From contig NC_040018.1 in the NCBI RefSeq assembly GCF_000972845.2, positions 434,001 through 498,000 on the forward strand: DNA of 64,000 bases, given 5' to 3'. The notes under the pieces are model-generated. The model was not told the DNA's origin. It worked only from the letters and a program-made list of their open reading frames with translations, and ran no database searches. Of this stretch, positions 63,065 to 64,000 are shown piece by piece. Numbering within the stretch: the stretch's first letter is position 1; every line of letters starts with the position of its first letter. Both the position numbers and the translations under genes were made by a program. Origin of the DNA: Larimichthys crocea (taxonomy: Eukaryota; Chordata; Actinopteri; Sciaenidae).

Positions 63065-63360
63065 ATTACCTGGATTTTATGAATTCTGCTGAATCCGTCT
63101 CTCCAGAAAAACTCGACCAAGTTGGACACGGTGCTGGGTCCAGGCATCTCCTCCAGAGTTTTGATTGTGGCTTTCTTGTCGAAATTTACAGGTGTGATCA
63201 ATCTTTCGGGCATGGCTTCTTCCCCAGCCGCGGAGATCCCACAGGTCTCGCTGGATGAAGACTTGTGTAAGGAGCGTAAAATGAAGGACAGCTGCTTATT
63301 CAGCCGGTCGCCTTGAAAATTCTTCCAACACACCGTCGTAAACTGATTCAGGATTGCCAT
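57344..63360 (-). CDS. cyp27c1: CYP27C1 mitochondrial cytochrome P450 (retinoid 3,4-desaturase), complete, 9 exons, 541 aa
   Basis: Exons, 5' to 3': 63070-63360, 61920-62110, 61525-61724, 60967-61176, 60327-60490, 58548-58714, 58271-58349, 57875-58078, 57344-57463. All introns are GT-AG, phases agree, and the total is 1626 nt with TAG at 57346-57344. The basic, acid-poor N-terminus (about 35 residues) fits a mitochondrial presequence. P450 landmarks: I-helix AGVDTT (348-353, spanning the exon 5/6 junction), K-helix ETLR (E405, R408), FRPDRW (457-462), heme loop FGYGIRSCIG with Cys486. The stretches MPGPSTVSNLVEFF, GKIFKSRFGPQ and AKTHGLL match CYP27C1 rather than CYP27A1/B1. CYP27C1 converts vitamin A1 to A2 in the retinal pigment epithelium using adrenodoxin, red-shifting vision, and is thyroid-hormone induced in fish (family knowledge). 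ATG at 63360 has G at -3 and +4. Confidence 0.94.
58715..60326 (-). other. cyp27c1 intron 5 (largest)
   Basis: 1.6-kb intron between exons 5 and 6. It starts directly with a (GT)n run on the gene strand (60302-60326). A 161-codon frame at 59666-60151 lies wholly inside and shows no P450 or other domain. No nested gene was recognised. Confidence 0.8.
60831..60940. repeat. (TA)n tract in cyp27c1 intron 4
   Basis: About 110 bp of near-pure alternating TA, starting some 30 bp inside the intron from the exon 4 donor. Confidence 0.95.
62111..63069 (-). other. cyp27c1 intron 1
   Basis: 959-bp intron. On the gene strand it begins GTAATG and passes at once into a (CT)n tract of about 55 bp (63001-63063 as GA on the plus strand). 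The remainder is AT-rich with nothing recognised. Confidence 0.8.
63001..63063. repeat. (GA)n microsatellite next to the cyp27c1 exon 1 donor
   Basis: Long perfect GA run with one early interruption. It begins six bases inside intron 1 from the splice donor. Confidence 0.97.
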
Positions 63361-63548
63361 TACTTGGATATGTTTCGATGTTTCCGTGATTAAAAAAAAA
63401 AAAAAAAAAAGTACTTATAATTGCAAAGTCTAGAAGAGCAGTTCACATCTGCATGTTCCCAAGACGTCCTCTCTGTGCAGCAATTGGAGTATGCTGTAAA
63501 AAGACCGTGTCAGCTGAATGACTGAATGCAGATGTAGTGTATGTAACG

Positions 63549-63558
63549 CTTTTATATA
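63549..63558 (-). promoter_or_regulatory. cyp27c1 TATA box
   Basis: TATATAAAAG on the minus strand about 190 bp upstream of the cyp27c1 ATG, placing a start site near 63525. A poly(A) run at 63391-63409 lies in the 5'UTR. I looked for a thyroid-hormone DR4 element between here and 64000 and saw none. Confidence 0.6.
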
Positions 63559-63569
63559 GTGTTTGGTAC

Positions 63570-64000
63570 AACCACACAAGTGGAACATGATTGGATGCTT
63601 GCCTCAAAAGATGGGAGGGAAGACTATGTGGAAAGACACTCCCCTCAGGAGGATGAGATCCATCAGAACCAAAACCTCATTGTACAAAAAACACACGTTT
63701 GCCTGTGTCTGCCAATGGCCTCATCGTGAAGGCGAGGACCTCCCTCTGATACTCACTCTCATCCTCCACCCCAGTCTCTACAGGTTACATTAACAAACAA
63801 CTTTAATGCATACTGTGAACTATTGCACATTACATAACTGTTCATTCCTGCACAGTGTGCACAGCTCTTTTCATTTAAAAAAACATATTACACATATATT
63901 TCTATATTTTTCAATACCATTTTTAAATCAGTATTTCAGTGCAAGGACATTACATTTGGTGATTTTAGTTCTTTTGAATATCTCTGTTTTTTAATGAACG
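63570..64000. other. Upstream of cyp27c1, nothing recognised
   Basis: Non-coding flank with ordinary composition and an AT-rich right end. The short plus-strand frames (63563-63793 and 63806-63994) show no domain. Confidence 0.5.

Noticed and set aside
1..64000. CRISPR, phage, operon or bacterial defence systems
   Set aside because: All tandem repeats are simple microsatellites or transposon relics; gene structure is vertebrate throughout.

Overview
The window is nuclear DNA of a bony fish, most likely a spiny-rayed (percomorph) teleost. The reasons are vertebrate exon/intron genes with short introns, very dense CA/GA/tetranucleotide microsatellites, and several short dispersed repeats whose sequence I recognise from teleost genomes (tRNA-derived SINE, TTAAAGGTSCAGTGTGTA terminal-inverted-repeat element, hAT-like CAGTGGTTCYCAA elements). 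There is no operon structure and no prokaryotic or viral gene content.

Three protein genes were found, all on the minus strand. (1) The 5' end of obi1/rnf219, a RING E3 ligase of replication origins, lies at 1117-1454 as coding exons 1 and 2; the rest runs off the left edge. (2) A complete rbm26 at 45856-54051 was reconstructed as 22 coding exons with consistent splice phases, giving 1010 codons: PWI-like N-terminus, RS/RD region, CCCH zinc finger, two RRMs, coiled coil, RGG and acidic tail. (3) A complete cyp27c1 (mitochondrial P450, retinoid 3,4-desaturase) at 57344-63360 was reconstructed as 9 exons giving 541 codons, with a TATA box upstream. These gene models replace the fragmentary open reading frames, which read through introns.

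Layout: 1-1.6 kb is the obi1 start and promoter. The interval 1.6-45 kb is a gene-poor stretch of about 43 kb with no exon I can defend. It holds relic repeats (1.63-3.02, 11.6-12.1, 17.4-17.7, 23.5, 26.3-27.1, 28.6, 33.65-33.9, 35.97-36.26, 39.49-39.99, 40.94-41.1 kb), many microsatellites, and blocks of high-complexity sequence that look like candidate conserved non-coding elements. The corresponding human OBI1-RBM26 interval is also a gene desert. From 45.4 to 54.5 kb is rbm26 with its UTRs and promoter, 54.6-57.3 kb is repeat-rich spacer, and 57.3-63.6 kb is cyp27c1.

The genes do not form a pathway. obi1 acts in replication licensing, rbm26 in nuclear poly(A)-RNA surveillance, and cyp27c1 in visual-chromophore tuning. 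I found no novel gene system. The most interesting points are the rbm26-cyp27c1 linkage, a cyp27c1 splice donor that is itself the first unit of a (GT)n microsatellite, ten consecutive phase-0 exons in rbm26, and an inverted pair of nuclear-receptor DR1-like sites in the gene-poor interval.
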